Source: HK-STAS-PATE-36 sp964565615
GTDB lineage: Bacteria; Patescibacteriota; Saccharimonadia; Saccharimonadales; JAGQNJ01
Direction: 5' to 3'
DNA: 7,395 nucleotides
Assembly: GCA_964565615.1 (NCBI GenBank)
Contig: CAZMFO010000028.1
Span: forward strand, 1 to 7,395
Every line of letters begins with the position of its first letter. Position 1 is the first letter of the stretch. Below the pieces are notes generated by a model. The model worked only from the letters and a program-made list of their open reading frames with translations, had not been told where the DNA came from and ran no database searches. The position numbers were made by a program, and so were the translations under genes. Of the stretch, positions 1-5,601 are shown one piece after another.

Positions 1-3
1 TAA

Positions 4-13
4 CCACTAGTGG
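4..13. repeat. 10-bp perfect palindrome upstream of promoter
   Basis: CCACTAGTGG is a perfect palindrome ending two bases before the -35 box of the promoter for the gene at 85. Its position would suit an operator, but it could equally be the tail of an upstream feature cut off by the window edge. Only one copy is present here. Confidence 0.3.
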
Positions 14-15
14 CA

Positions 16-44
16 TTGACAACCCTTGTGTTTGGTGCTATGAT
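16..44 (+). promoter_or_regulatory. Near-consensus sigma-70 promoter for the 85-630 gene
   Basis: TTGACA (16-21), a 17-base spacer and TATGAT (39-44) match the vegetative promoter consensus at 6/6 and 5/6 positions with ideal spacing. Transcription should start near 51, giving a leader of about 34 bases. The GAGAG at 73-77, seven bases before ATG, is a weak Shine-Dalgarno candidate. Confidence 0.7.
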
Positions 45-84
45 GTAATTTGTTACAAAAAATAACTGAATAGAGAGATGAGCT

Positions 85-630
85 ATGTCAGAACGACTAA
101 ATGACAACCCAAACAATCTACCCAGAGTATTAGAACCAGAAATAGATGAGCAAGGCAGACCTATAGTGTACTTTAGCGGTGTTACGGGGGGCGATTTTTT
201 TGCTACTCTTAGGTTTTTTTCGCCAAACGAACAAAGGTATAATGCGCAGATATCTTATCTCTTTGACGAAGCAGTCCGGTGTGGGATGCTAAGTGGAACT
301 ACAGTAAATTTTGGTAATCCACAAGTTTCAGAGATGGATGGGGTACAATCTAGCCAACTTGGTATCTGTTTTGCGAAAGACCCTACTCCCAATCAAGTGC
401 GAAATTCGTTTCTTAAAGCTCTAAATCTTGGCCCGGATTCTGTTCCGGAATTAGAAGTTAGAATCTTAAGGCACTATATCGACGCAGGTGCAATGCCTAT
501 TAGTGGAGTAGTAATAAGCGCTGAAAACGAAATCAGAAACGCAACCGAAGGGCAAATAAAAGCTGAACTAGACAATCTTACTCGAAGATTTTTCGAAGGC
601 GAAGATATGGGCGGGCCAGCTGTCGGCTAA
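85..630 (+). CDS. Hypothetical soluble protein, 181 aa
   Basis: I do not recognise this family. The protein is acidic and soluble, with no signal peptide or membrane segment. The N-terminus is Asn/Pro/Glu-rich (residues 1-25). Residues 26-65 are hydrophobic-aromatic (VYFSGVTGGDFFATLRFF), residues 70-100 look like beta strands, and the C-terminal third (about 120-175) looks helical with an acidic tail. There are two cysteines (C66, C95) and no recognisable metal or nucleotide motif. The first ATG is preferred because it lies 34 bases downstream of the predicted transcription start with a weak purine-rich site before it. The gene appears monocistronic and converges on hisS with a 27-base gap in which I see no convincing terminator hairpin. 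It is real by length and promoter; its function is unknown. Confidence 0.75.
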   Translation: MSERLNDNPNNLPRVLEPEIDEQGRPIVYFSGVTGGDFFATLRFFSPNEQRYNAQISYLFDEAVRCGMLSGTTVNFGNPQVSEMDGVQSSQLGICFAKDPTPNQVRNSFLKALNLGPDSVPELEVRILRHYIDAGAMPISGVVISAENEIRNATEGQIKAELDNLTRRFFEGEDMGGPAVG

Positions 631-657
631 TCTTGTTATTTGTGTTTACTTTTATGA

Positions 658-1965
658 CTACTTTTTGCGGTAATCTTTAATGATAGAAACAATTCGCTGT
701 AAGCTGTGCTGTTCCTCCTTACCAGTGCTAAGATCTTTTAGCTTGAACCGCTCTGTAGCCAGCTCATAATCACCGATAAACATCACATATCTGATACCCT
801 TTTTGTCGGCAGTTCTAATTTGTTTTTCTGCCTTGCGACCAGTGCTGTCAACAGCAACCCTTAAGCCCATTTCTCGAAGTTGTTCCACTGGCTTTATTGC
901 GTGTTCGTAAACATTACCCAACAAAACAACATATACATCAGTCATTGCCGATAATTCTGGCATTAAGTTATGGAGGAGCAAAAAATTGTAGAGGGTTGCG
1001 TCCCCCATACCAAAACCTACCGTCGGGACAGGTTCAACCCCAAATTGCGATACCAACCCGTCGTAGCGTCCACCACCAAACATTGATCGGTTGTTATCAA
1101 TATGCTTATCAAAAACCTCAAAAACTACATCGGTGTAATAATCAAACCCTCGCATCAACGAGACATCAAAGACTATATTATTAATACCACTCTGCCTCGC
1201 TAGAGTTATTAAGTTTGCAACCTCTATAAAACAAGTTTGTGCCTGGACTTCTTCTGGCACATCATCAAGATCTTTAATACTTAATACTGCCTGCAACCGT
1301 TCGCTGGTACCGTCCGTTCTTTGTTGACTAGTTAGCAACACATCAACTTTGGCATTAAACTCACTCTTCGGCATTTTATGCATACGATCGATTAGCCTGA
1401 TCAAGGTTGTTGCTTGAAAATCGTTAATTTTTACAAAGTCAAGCAGTAAATAATTAACCAGTTGGCGACTATTTATGCGTATTTCGTACATTTTTGGCTT
1501 AGCCCCAAAAGACTTCATAATCTCGTGTGCTATCTGGATCATTTCAAAGTCTGCCGAAAGGTTTGAAATGCCAAACAAATCAACATTTAACTGCCAAAAC
1601 TCTCGTAATCGTCCACGCTGGGGTCGCTCATAGCGCCACAAATTCGGAATTGAATACCACCTCAAAGGAAAGGCAAGTTCTTGTCTTCTGCCGGCAACCA
1701 TTCTGCTGACCGAAGGGGTCATCTCTGTTCTAATAGTAACCTGACGATCTCCTCTATCTACAAAACTATAGGTCTGTTCGTTAACTATCTCGTCGCTTGT
1801 TTTATGAGCATATAGCTCCGTTGGCTCTAATAGTGGCGCATCGTATTCTTCGTAGCCAAAACTTTCAACCACCTTCCTCCATTTTGCAAACATCCACTTT
1901 TGCAACCGTTTGTCTTCTGGATAAAAATCACGCGCACCCTTGTATGGTTGAGTTGATAAAGACAT
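658..1965 (-). CDS. hisS: Histidyl-tRNA synthetase
   Basis: This class II aminoacyl-tRNA synthetase charges tRNA-His with histidine using ATP in the cytoplasm. At 435 aa it has the usual bacterial length. The N-terminal catalytic core has the KGARDFYPED start (9-18) and the motif 2 region RYERPQRGRLREFWQLNVD (111-129). The histidine-binding signatures are RGFDYYTDVVFE (272-283) and FGGGRYDGL (296-304), and motif 3 is around PTVGFGMGD (314-322). The C-terminal anticodon-binding domain spans about 343-432 (DVYVVLLG, then DSTGRKAEKQIRTADKKG). Two signature positions differ from the common form. RGFDYYTD has Asp where RGLDYYTG has Gly, and the ATP-site strand reads IRTEMTP (78-84) instead of RPE. 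The gene follows the cupredoxin-like gene by 67 bases and has its own promoter, with ATG only nine bases past the -10 box and no Shine-Dalgarno sequence. The stop is TAG. Confidence 0.97.
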   Translation of the reverse strand: MSLSTQPYKGARDFYPEDKRLQKWMFAKWRKVVESFGYEEYDAPLLEPTELYAHKTSDEIVNEQTYSFVDRGDRQVTIRTEMTPSVSRMVAGRRQELAFPLRWYSIPNLWRYERPQRGRLREFWQLNVDLFGISNLSADFEMIQIAHEIMKSFGAKPKMYEIRINSRQLVNYLLLDFVKINDFQATTLIRLIDRMHKMPKSEFNAKVDVLLTSQQRTDGTSERLQAVLSIKDLDDVPEEVQAQTCFIEVANLITLARQSGINNIVFDVSLMRGFDYYTDVVFEVFDKHIDNNRSMFGGGRYDGLVSQFGVEPVPTVGFGMGDATLYNFLLLHNLMPELSAMTDVYVVLLGNVYEHAIKPVEQLREMGLRVAVDSTGRKAEKQIRTADKKGIRYVMFIGDYELATERFKLKDLSTGKEEQHSLQRIVSIIKDYRKK

Positions 1966-1974
1966 ATACGGTAT

Positions 1975-2003
1975 ATTTTAAATGCTCAGCAACAAATCAC
2001 CAA
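1975..2003 (-). promoter_or_regulatory. hisS promoter, apparently leaderless
   Basis: On the minus strand TTGGTG (2003-1998), a 17-base spacer and TAAAAT (1980-1975) form a good promoter. Only nine bases separate the -10 box from the hisS ATG at 1965, so the predicted mRNA starts within a few bases of the start codon. No Shine-Dalgarno sequence is present. hisS can therefore be transcribed independently of the two genes upstream. Confidence 0.6.
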
Positions 2004-2009
2004 GAGCAT
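1982..2009. repeat. Inverted repeat bracketing the hisS -35 box
   Basis: ATGCTC (1982-1987) and GAGCAT (2004-2009) are perfect 6-bp inverted arms with 16 bases between them. On the minus strand one arm abuts the -35 box and the other lies one base from the -10 box, a placement expected for an operator. It could also be chance in an AT-rich spacer. It is too short for a T-box leader. Confidence 0.25.
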
Positions 2010-2032
2010 AGTGGTAAAATATAGATATATTG

Positions 2033-2623
2033 TTACTTGACGATTATCTTACCAAGCCAACTTGGTTCTTTTGTAACTGCGTCTTCGTGTTCGTCTTCTG
2101 GCAAGGCATAAAAGTTAAAGGTACCCGTCTTATTGGCAATAAAGCTAAAACCACCCGGTGACGGAACATCACTCTCGGTGATTATCTCGTAACCCTCTAG
2201 CCTAACTCGTGCCTCCTCGTGCTGGACAAGTATATTAACCTTTACGGATTGGTCTTTTTTTACTTCTATTGTAGAAGGCCCACTCATCAACTTACCCTCT
2301 TCTACCACAAGATCAAAAACTACATTTGGACTCTCTAGCTTATCAAAATACTCTGGCACAGGCAAGCCAGCAGTTGTCTCTTTGCTAGGCACTCCATTAA
2401 CCAGAGCATAGCTAATTTTTTGTTCGTTGACATCGTCAGAATTTGTTTGCCCCTGTCCTGTATTACTGTTACTGTTATTGCTTGTGTTTTTATCCGTAAC
2501 AGTACTGCCGGATTCTCCGTTATTTGCTAACAAATATCCGCCAAAAATTATACTAACTACTGCCAATGTAATTATTATTATCGTTTGTGGCTTAATCTGT
2601 TTATTGTTATATTCAATTCTCAT
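2033..2623 (-). CDS. Membrane-anchored cupredoxin-like protein without canonical copper ligands
   Basis: This 196-aa protein has a short basic N-terminus, one membrane segment (about 13-33, IIIITLAVVSIIFGGYLL) and an Asn/Ser/Thr/Gly-rich linker (about 36-68). Its C-terminal domain (about 100-196) should lie outside the cell. That domain has the cupredoxin pattern: GPSTIEVKKDQSVKVNILV (115-133), then VPSPGGFSFIANKTGTFNFYA (153-173) and a final GKIIVK strand. In copper-binding relatives the strand after the G-x-F motif carries Cys, His and Met ligands. Here the Cys position reads FYAL, and only H135 and H179 remain, with no C-terminal Met. A type 1 copper centre is therefore unlikely; a structural role is possible. 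Its ATG begins one base after the phosphoesterase stop, implying translational coupling. GGAAAG about ten bases upstream is a weak ribosome site. Confidence 0.8.
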   Translation of the reverse strand: MRIEYNNKQIKPQTIIIITLAVVSIIFGGYLLANNGESGSTVTDKNTSNNSNSNTGQGQTNSDDVNEQKISYALVNGVPSKETTAGLPVPEYFDKLESPNVVFDLVVEEGKLMSGPSTIEVKKDQSVKVNILVQHEEARVRLEGYEIITESDVPSPGGFSFIANKTGTFNFYALPEDEHEDAVTKEPSWLGKIIVK

Positions 2624-2624
2624 A

Positions 2625-3722
2625 CTATGGCTTTCCGTTATAATGATCTAATATGCTCGGAGCTTGGCCAGTATCTCCTAAGAAGGGAGTAATGCCCAAC
2701 ATCTCTTGCCATGTCCTAAGCCCACTAAAGTGGCTGATTGGATTATTGCCTGTTTTCTTTGGTTGAGAACCAGGGACAATAGACGGCGCAGCAAATACAG
2801 TAGGAATCGGTGTATCTTCGTCCCAAATAAAGAATACGGCAACATCTCCTTTCTTGTAGGCGGAACTGTCAAAGAGTGGCTTTAAAAAGTTCTGTGCCCA
2901 AGCATCACCAGTCGGAATTGAGTTATCGTGAGTGTTTTCGTCATTAGTTGGGATAATAACAGAGAATGCTGGCAGATTACCATTGTTGACATCTGTCATA
3001 AATGTACTGGCTGGAACATTGTGAGTATTACAATATGTAGAGGGCGACGATGATTGTCCACCTAGGTTGGTGTAATATCGCATTGGGTCGTGATAAGACC
3101 CTTTTTGGTCGCTACTACTAGAGCAATTAGGGGTCTTCTTAGTGCTGATATATGTTCTAGCCATCTTTCCTGCTTGATTTAAACGATTGAATATATTATC
3201 TACATTAGTTGTATCACCATAATCATTATCTGTTATTTTATGAGCTGATGGGGATAATCCGCTAGTTAAGGTGGCATAATTTGGCTTAGAAGAATAGCCC
3301 TTTTCTTTTTGGCCATCTACTTTATAGTCGGCATCTTTCCAGTCGGTGTATGTTCCACACTTCTTAGCTAAATCGGCGATGTAAGGTGAATTTTTAGATG
3401 TAATAACCTCACTATATTTTTTATTTTCAAAGATCAAAACAACAACATGGTTCCATTTTGTTGGAGCGGGAGTTGCACCACATGGCTTATTTGAGCTAAT
3501 GTCTGTATTAGTCTGTTGAGAGCCAAATAAAATAAAGGAGCCTCCTGAAGCATTGGCGTCAGGCAATGTCTTTACCTCTGAACTTTTATTGCCACCTTCA
3601 GGCTCTAAAGAAATAGAGAATGTCGAGGCATTTGCAGACAATAGGGCTATCAATCCAACAATAGCAATCACAGCAATTATTATTTGAGAGCGCCTGCGAG
3701 AGATAGCTTTTATACGCTTCAT
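2625..3722 (-). CDS. Secreted or membrane-anchored phosphoesterase (acid phosphatase-like)
   Basis: This 365-aa protein belongs to the phosphoesterase family of acid phosphatases and phospholipase C-type enzymes (alkaline phosphatase superfamily, Pfam PF04185). Such enzymes hydrolyse phosphomonoesters or phosphodiesters with metal help outside the cytoplasm. A basic N-terminus (MKRIKAISRRRSQ) precedes a hydrophobic segment (14-30). An ANA (30-32) that signal peptidase could cut follows, so it may be secreted or anchored. A low-complexity linker runs to about 85. The catalytic domain (90-350) shows VVVLIFENKKY (93-103, metal-binding Glu-Asn), KPNYATLTSG (146-155), the THDNSIPTGDAWAQNFL segment (264-280), FFIWDED (297-303) and HFSGLRTWQEMLGI (331-344). 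These are all family landmarks in the right order. Four cysteines (81, 122, 200, 231) could form disulfides. The substrate is unknown. It is the first gene of a pair with the cupredoxin-like gene; its promoter is 11 bases upstream and there is no Shine-Dalgarno sequence. Confidence 0.88.
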   Translation of the reverse strand: MKRIKAISRRRSQIIIAVIAIVGLIALLSANASTFSISLEPEGGNKSSEVKTLPDANASGGSFILFGSQQTNTDISSNKPCGATPAPTKWNHVVVLIFENKKYSEVITSKNSPYIADLAKKCGTYTDWKDADYKVDGQKEKGYSSKPNYATLTSGLSPSAHKITDNDYGDTTNVDNIFNRLNQAGKMARTYISTKKTPNCSSSSDQKGSYHDPMRYYTNLGGQSSSPSTYCNTHNVPASTFMTDVNNGNLPAFSVIIPTNDENTHDNSIPTGDAWAQNFLKPLFDSSAYKKGDVAVFFIWDEDTPIPTVFAAPSIVPGSQPKKTGNNPISHFSGLRTWQEMLGITPFLGDTGQAPSILDHYNGKP

Positions 3723-3733
3723 TACTGACTTTA

Positions 3734-3762
3734 AATATGAACCCAGCTATGCGTAATGTCAA
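3734..3762 (-). promoter_or_regulatory. Promoter of the phosphoesterase/cupredoxin-like pair
   Basis: On the minus strand a perfect TTGACA (3762-3757) is followed by a 17-base spacer and CATATT (3739-3734, 4/6 match). The -10 box ends 11 bases before the ATG at 3722, predicting a 5' leader of only about five bases. No Shine-Dalgarno sequence is present. Confidence 0.6.
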
Positions 3763-3797
3763 CCACAATTTATGCAAACAATTTGTTATTGAAAAAT

Positions 3798-3820
3798 GCA
3801 TTAGCCTCTTCTACTAATGC
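3798..3820. repeat. 7-bp hairpin overlapping a small start codon
   Basis: GCATTAG (3798-3804) and CTAATGC (3814-3820) are perfect inverted arms around a nine-base loop. Read on the minus strand the hairpin is followed by ATTTTT, the form of a weak intrinsic terminator, although no minus-strand gene lies upstream to be ended. Read on the plus strand its right arm contains the ATG (3817-3819) of the small reading frame, which it could hide in RNA. Confidence 0.4.
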
Positions 3821-3960
3821 TGACTATACTGAAAGACACTCAGGATTATACTTATCGTAGGGAAAAAGTGTCCTCTGGGCCGAAGGAGCGTCTGCCAAAA
3901 ACAACAAAACAGCGCGAGCTACGGCAAAGACATCACAGTAAACACTCCGAGCGTTTTTAG
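3817..3960 (+). CDS. Candidate small basic protein, 47 aa
   Basis: An open frame from ATG 3817 to TAG 3960 encodes a strongly basic 47-aa peptide. Its C-terminal half is dominated by Lys, Arg, His and Gln (GPKERLPKTTKQRELRQR, then HHSKHSERF). Such composition is typical of small nucleic-acid-binding or ribosome-associated proteins, but I cannot assign a family. The frame fills a locally GC-richer island inside an otherwise AT-rich gap, which favours real coding. Against it, there is no Shine-Dalgarno sequence before ATG 3817. An alternative GTG at 3868, preceded by AGGGA, would give only about 31 residues. TATACT at 3825-3830 could be a -10 box for that shorter form. The opposite strand is also open over much of this interval but lacks a start codon. 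It lies 49 bases upstream of the membrane protein gene. Confidence 0.4.
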   Translation: MLTILKDTQDYTYRREKVSSGPKERLPKTTKQRELRQRHHSKHSERF

Positions 3961-3994
3961 TAATAGCATTTTAAAGCAAAAATAATCAAGACTA

Positions 3995-4002
3995 TGTATA
4001 AT
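3995..4002 (+). promoter_or_regulatory. -10 box of the membrane protein gene
   Basis: A perfect TATAAT (3997-4002) directly preceded by TG ends seven bases before ATG 4010. I see no good -35 box at the expected distance. Transcription would begin near 4009, making ATG 4010 leaderless or giving ATG 4052 a leader of about 43 bases. Confidence 0.5.
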
Positions 4003-4009
4003 TCCAGCT

Positions 4010-5113
4010 ATGGGTGAATATAAGATAGTTGGCGAAAAAGGTAACGCTACTATGCCAAAAACTAAAAATACAAAACCAAAAATGTTCTCAAAACCATTGC
4101 TTAAGATTGTGCTGTTTGCCATTGGTGTAGCTATTTTTAGTATAGTCGTATGGAAGTTCCTTACTGGCGATAATAAACCACAAGATCCAGCAATATCATA
4201 TCTAACAAACGGTAATAATGTAGTGTGCATTGTTGAGGCAAATAATCTCAAATGCGAACATATTCTGACAGGGGAATTAAAGAATTACGCCATACCCAGT
4301 AAGTACAACGAAACATCTGTTATAAGCTCAAGCCCAAGCGAAGCAAAACTATTAGTTGAAATGAATGATAAAGATGTGGTCGTGACAGACACTAATTTTG
4401 AAGAAATCCGAAAAGTTTTTGATGGAACTAACGCAGTTGAGCAGAATTCGTCATTTAGCTGGGCTGATGACTCTAGTATATTAATTAGTGAGACTAGGCG
4501 TGAAGAAAATGATGCGGATTTTCTTCCTGCTCCACTTGTAATACATATGTTCAATGTTGAGACCGGAGAAAAGCGTAGGATTTATAAAACGGGCGAAAAT
4601 GTTGACACCAAATCAATCAAGGTGATAGGTAGTAATAACACCTACTTGTTTATTTCGCATCAACTACCTAAGAACTGGGTAGCAATTGACACAGATCCAC
4701 CCTCGCCTGCAATCAATGCTATTCGCCTAGCGGATGGTTTTGTATTGCCAGTCAATTCTCATCAGGTTAGCACCGATAACATTTACTATGATGCTGACAA
4801 AGATGTTTTTCTGTCCACTAGATATAGAGATGGTGGTTCAGAAAATGGTTATATAACCGCCTCCCAGCTTGAAGAGAGTGAGTTCGGTCTATTATTGCGC
4901 AGTAAACTAGAAATTAATGCCACTTCGATAGATACAATGGACAAACCAATAATTACTTCAAGAGGCGTGCTATTGTCAATTAATACTGGAACCTCAACTC
5001 TATTTAAATTAGTACAAGACAACGGCACAATTACCGAACTCAAACTAAAAAGCAATAATCCTTACAGCCGCCAATCGCTAAGTCTAAAGACATTCCCGGA
5101 ACTACCCCAATAG
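4010..5113 (+). CDS. Single-pass membrane protein with beta-rich extracytoplasmic domain
   Basis: I do not recognise a named family. Counting from ATG 4010 (367 aa), a basic N-terminus precedes one membrane segment (about 29-50, PLLKIVLFAIGVAIFSIVVW), and the remaining ~315 residues should face outward. That part has short strand-turn repeats. One block, SFSWADDSSILISETR (148-163) followed by FNVETGEKRRIY (181-192), resembles a blade of a TolB/WD-type beta-propeller. A second is FVLPVNSHQVSTDNIYYDADKDVFLSTR, spread over about 244-271. Propeller architecture is inference. Two cysteines (C73, C82) could pair. The start is uncertain. ATG 4010 fits a leaderless mRNA from the TATAAT at 3997. ATG 4052 (MPKTKNTKPK) has AAAGG ten bases upstream and gives a 353-aa protein with a more typical basic N-terminus. 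It is divergent from the phosphoesterase and may share an envelope role. Confidence 0.8.
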   Translation: MGEYKIVGEKGNATMPKTKNTKPKMFSKPLLKIVLFAIGVAIFSIVVWKFLTGDNKPQDPAISYLTNGNNVVCIVEANNLKCEHILTGELKNYAIPSKYNETSVISSSPSEAKLLVEMNDKDVVVTDTNFEEIRKVFDGTNAVEQNSSFSWADDSSILISETRREENDADFLPAPLVIHMFNVETGEKRRIYKTGENVDTKSIKVIGSNNTYLFISHQLPKNWVAIDTDPPSPAINAIRLADGFVLPVNSHQVSTDNIYYDADKDVFLSTRYRDGGSENGYITASQLEESEFGLLLRSKLEINATSIDTMDKPIITSRGVLLSINTGTSTLFKLVQDNGTITELKLKSNNPYSRQSLSLKTFPELPQ

Positions 5114-5124
5114 GCCTCAGATAA

Positions 5125-5139
5125 TTCTCAAATTTTTTT
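5125..5139 (+). terminator. Weak terminator candidate after the membrane protein gene
   Basis: A run of seven T (5133-5139) begins 20 bases after the stop codon. Only a very weak AGA/TCT hairpin precedes it. The T-run is in the right place for termination, but the stem is poor. Confidence 0.2.
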
Positions 5140-5162
5140 CTGGTTTTACGCAAAGCCCTCAC

Positions 5163-5183
5163 CCTCCGCCAATACGGAGGCGG
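5163..5183. repeat. GC-rich extragenic palindrome
   Basis: CCTCCG (5163-5168) pairs with CGGAGG (5175-5180) around a six-base loop. A second register, CCGCC (5166-5170) with GGCGG (5179-5183), overlaps it. The palindrome stands out against AT-rich surroundings and resembles repetitive extragenic palindromes seen in many bacterial genomes. No T-run follows on either strand, so it is not an obvious terminator. Only one copy is in this window. Confidence 0.4.
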
Positions 5184-5322
5184 ACAGTAATTCGCATGGT
5201 TTTGAAGTTTTTGTGGCAAACTGACAGAAGTTGTTAATGGCTTTGTCGCATAGATTTGATTTGCTTCCAAGGTTTCCAAAGCAATCTCACAGAGACCTAT
5301 CTCCAAAGAATACAACGGACGG

Positions 5323-5498
5323 ATAGACTGTGTCAGCCAAAGCTGATACTGCTAAGGCAAACCGTGGGGCAATAAGGTTCTGCATGTGCTAACACCCTAT
5401 ATGTCTCCACTATACTAATGCTACTGTTAACGGGCATACCTAATGAAGCACCGAATACCACGGATTACGGTGTTATGGAATCCCACTTCAGAGTCTAT
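5323..5498 (+). ncRNA. Possible structured RNA (nested helices, unknown class)
   Basis: ATAGACT (5323-5329) pairs perfectly with AGTCTAT (5492-5498). The enclosed 162 bases contain four compatible hairpins. They are GTGTCAGC/GCTGATAC (5330-5349, CAAA loop); GCAAACC with GGTTcTGC (5357-5383, one bulge); ATGCtaCTG with CGGGCAT (5418-5437, TTAA loop); and TGAAGCACCG with CGGTG plus CTTCA (5444-5490). In two of these a G-U pair works only if the plus strand is the RNA. No tRNA, tmRNA, RNase P, SRP or known riboswitch motif was recognised, and no clear promoter or terminator was found, so this is a by-eye candidate. The whole stretch 5114-5601 otherwise holds no convincing gene; reading frames of at most about 40 codons occur on both strands. 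Confidence 0.25.
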
Positions 5499-5532
5499 TG
5501 TACAGTAGGTTTTCTAAAAAATTTGCGTCGGA

Positions 5533-5552
5533 GTCTTTGCTAAAGCAAAGAC
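5533..5552. repeat. Perfect 8-bp stem, 4-nt loop hairpin downstream of the 293-aa gene
   Basis: GTCTTTGC (5533-5540) and GCAAAGAC (5545-5552) form a perfect stem around TAAA. It lies 49 bases beyond the stop codon of the minus-strand gene, across a tract (5553-5600) that is almost pure C/T on the coding strand. No T-run follows it directly on either strand, so an intrinsic terminator is not well supported. Stem and loop lengths match the hairpins found just after the variable region in some diversity-generating retroelements. Confidence 0.5.
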
Positions 5553-5601
5553 AAAGGAAAAGAGAAAAAAAGGAACAAAGGAAGGAGAAAGGATTAAGGA
5601 T

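Noticed and set aside
631..657. Bidirectional terminator between the convergent genes
   Set aside because: The 27-base gap is T-rich but has no stem of useful length.
3919..4251. Minus-strand 110-codon frame with a hydrophobic segment
   Set aside because: It is antisense to the membrane segment and N-terminus of the 4010 gene, and its hydrophobicity mirrors that; no promoter or ribosome site.
5040..5315. Minus-strand open frame of about 91 codons overlapping the end of the membrane protein gene
   Set aside because: It begins with TTG, has no ribosome site, reads through the GC-rich palindrome and overlaps the real gene antisense; its composition is not protein-like throughout.
5418..5543. 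Plus-strand ATG frame of 41 codons, and minus-strand frames of 32-34 codons in the same stretch
   Set aside because: They overlap each other on both strands, have no ribosome sites and no recognisable content; chance frames or remnants are equally likely.
5114..5601. tmRNA, RNase P RNA, SRP RNA or tRNA in the long gap
   Set aside because: None of the conserved core motifs (for example GAGGAAAGUCC, a GGUUCGAAUCC T-arm or a CCA end) is present on either strand.
5114..5601. Template repeat of the proposed retroelement in the gap next to the variable region
   Set aside because: The only resemblance is a short GGTGAGG-like string near 5155-5165; no segment aligns to the last 34 codons of the 293-aa gene.
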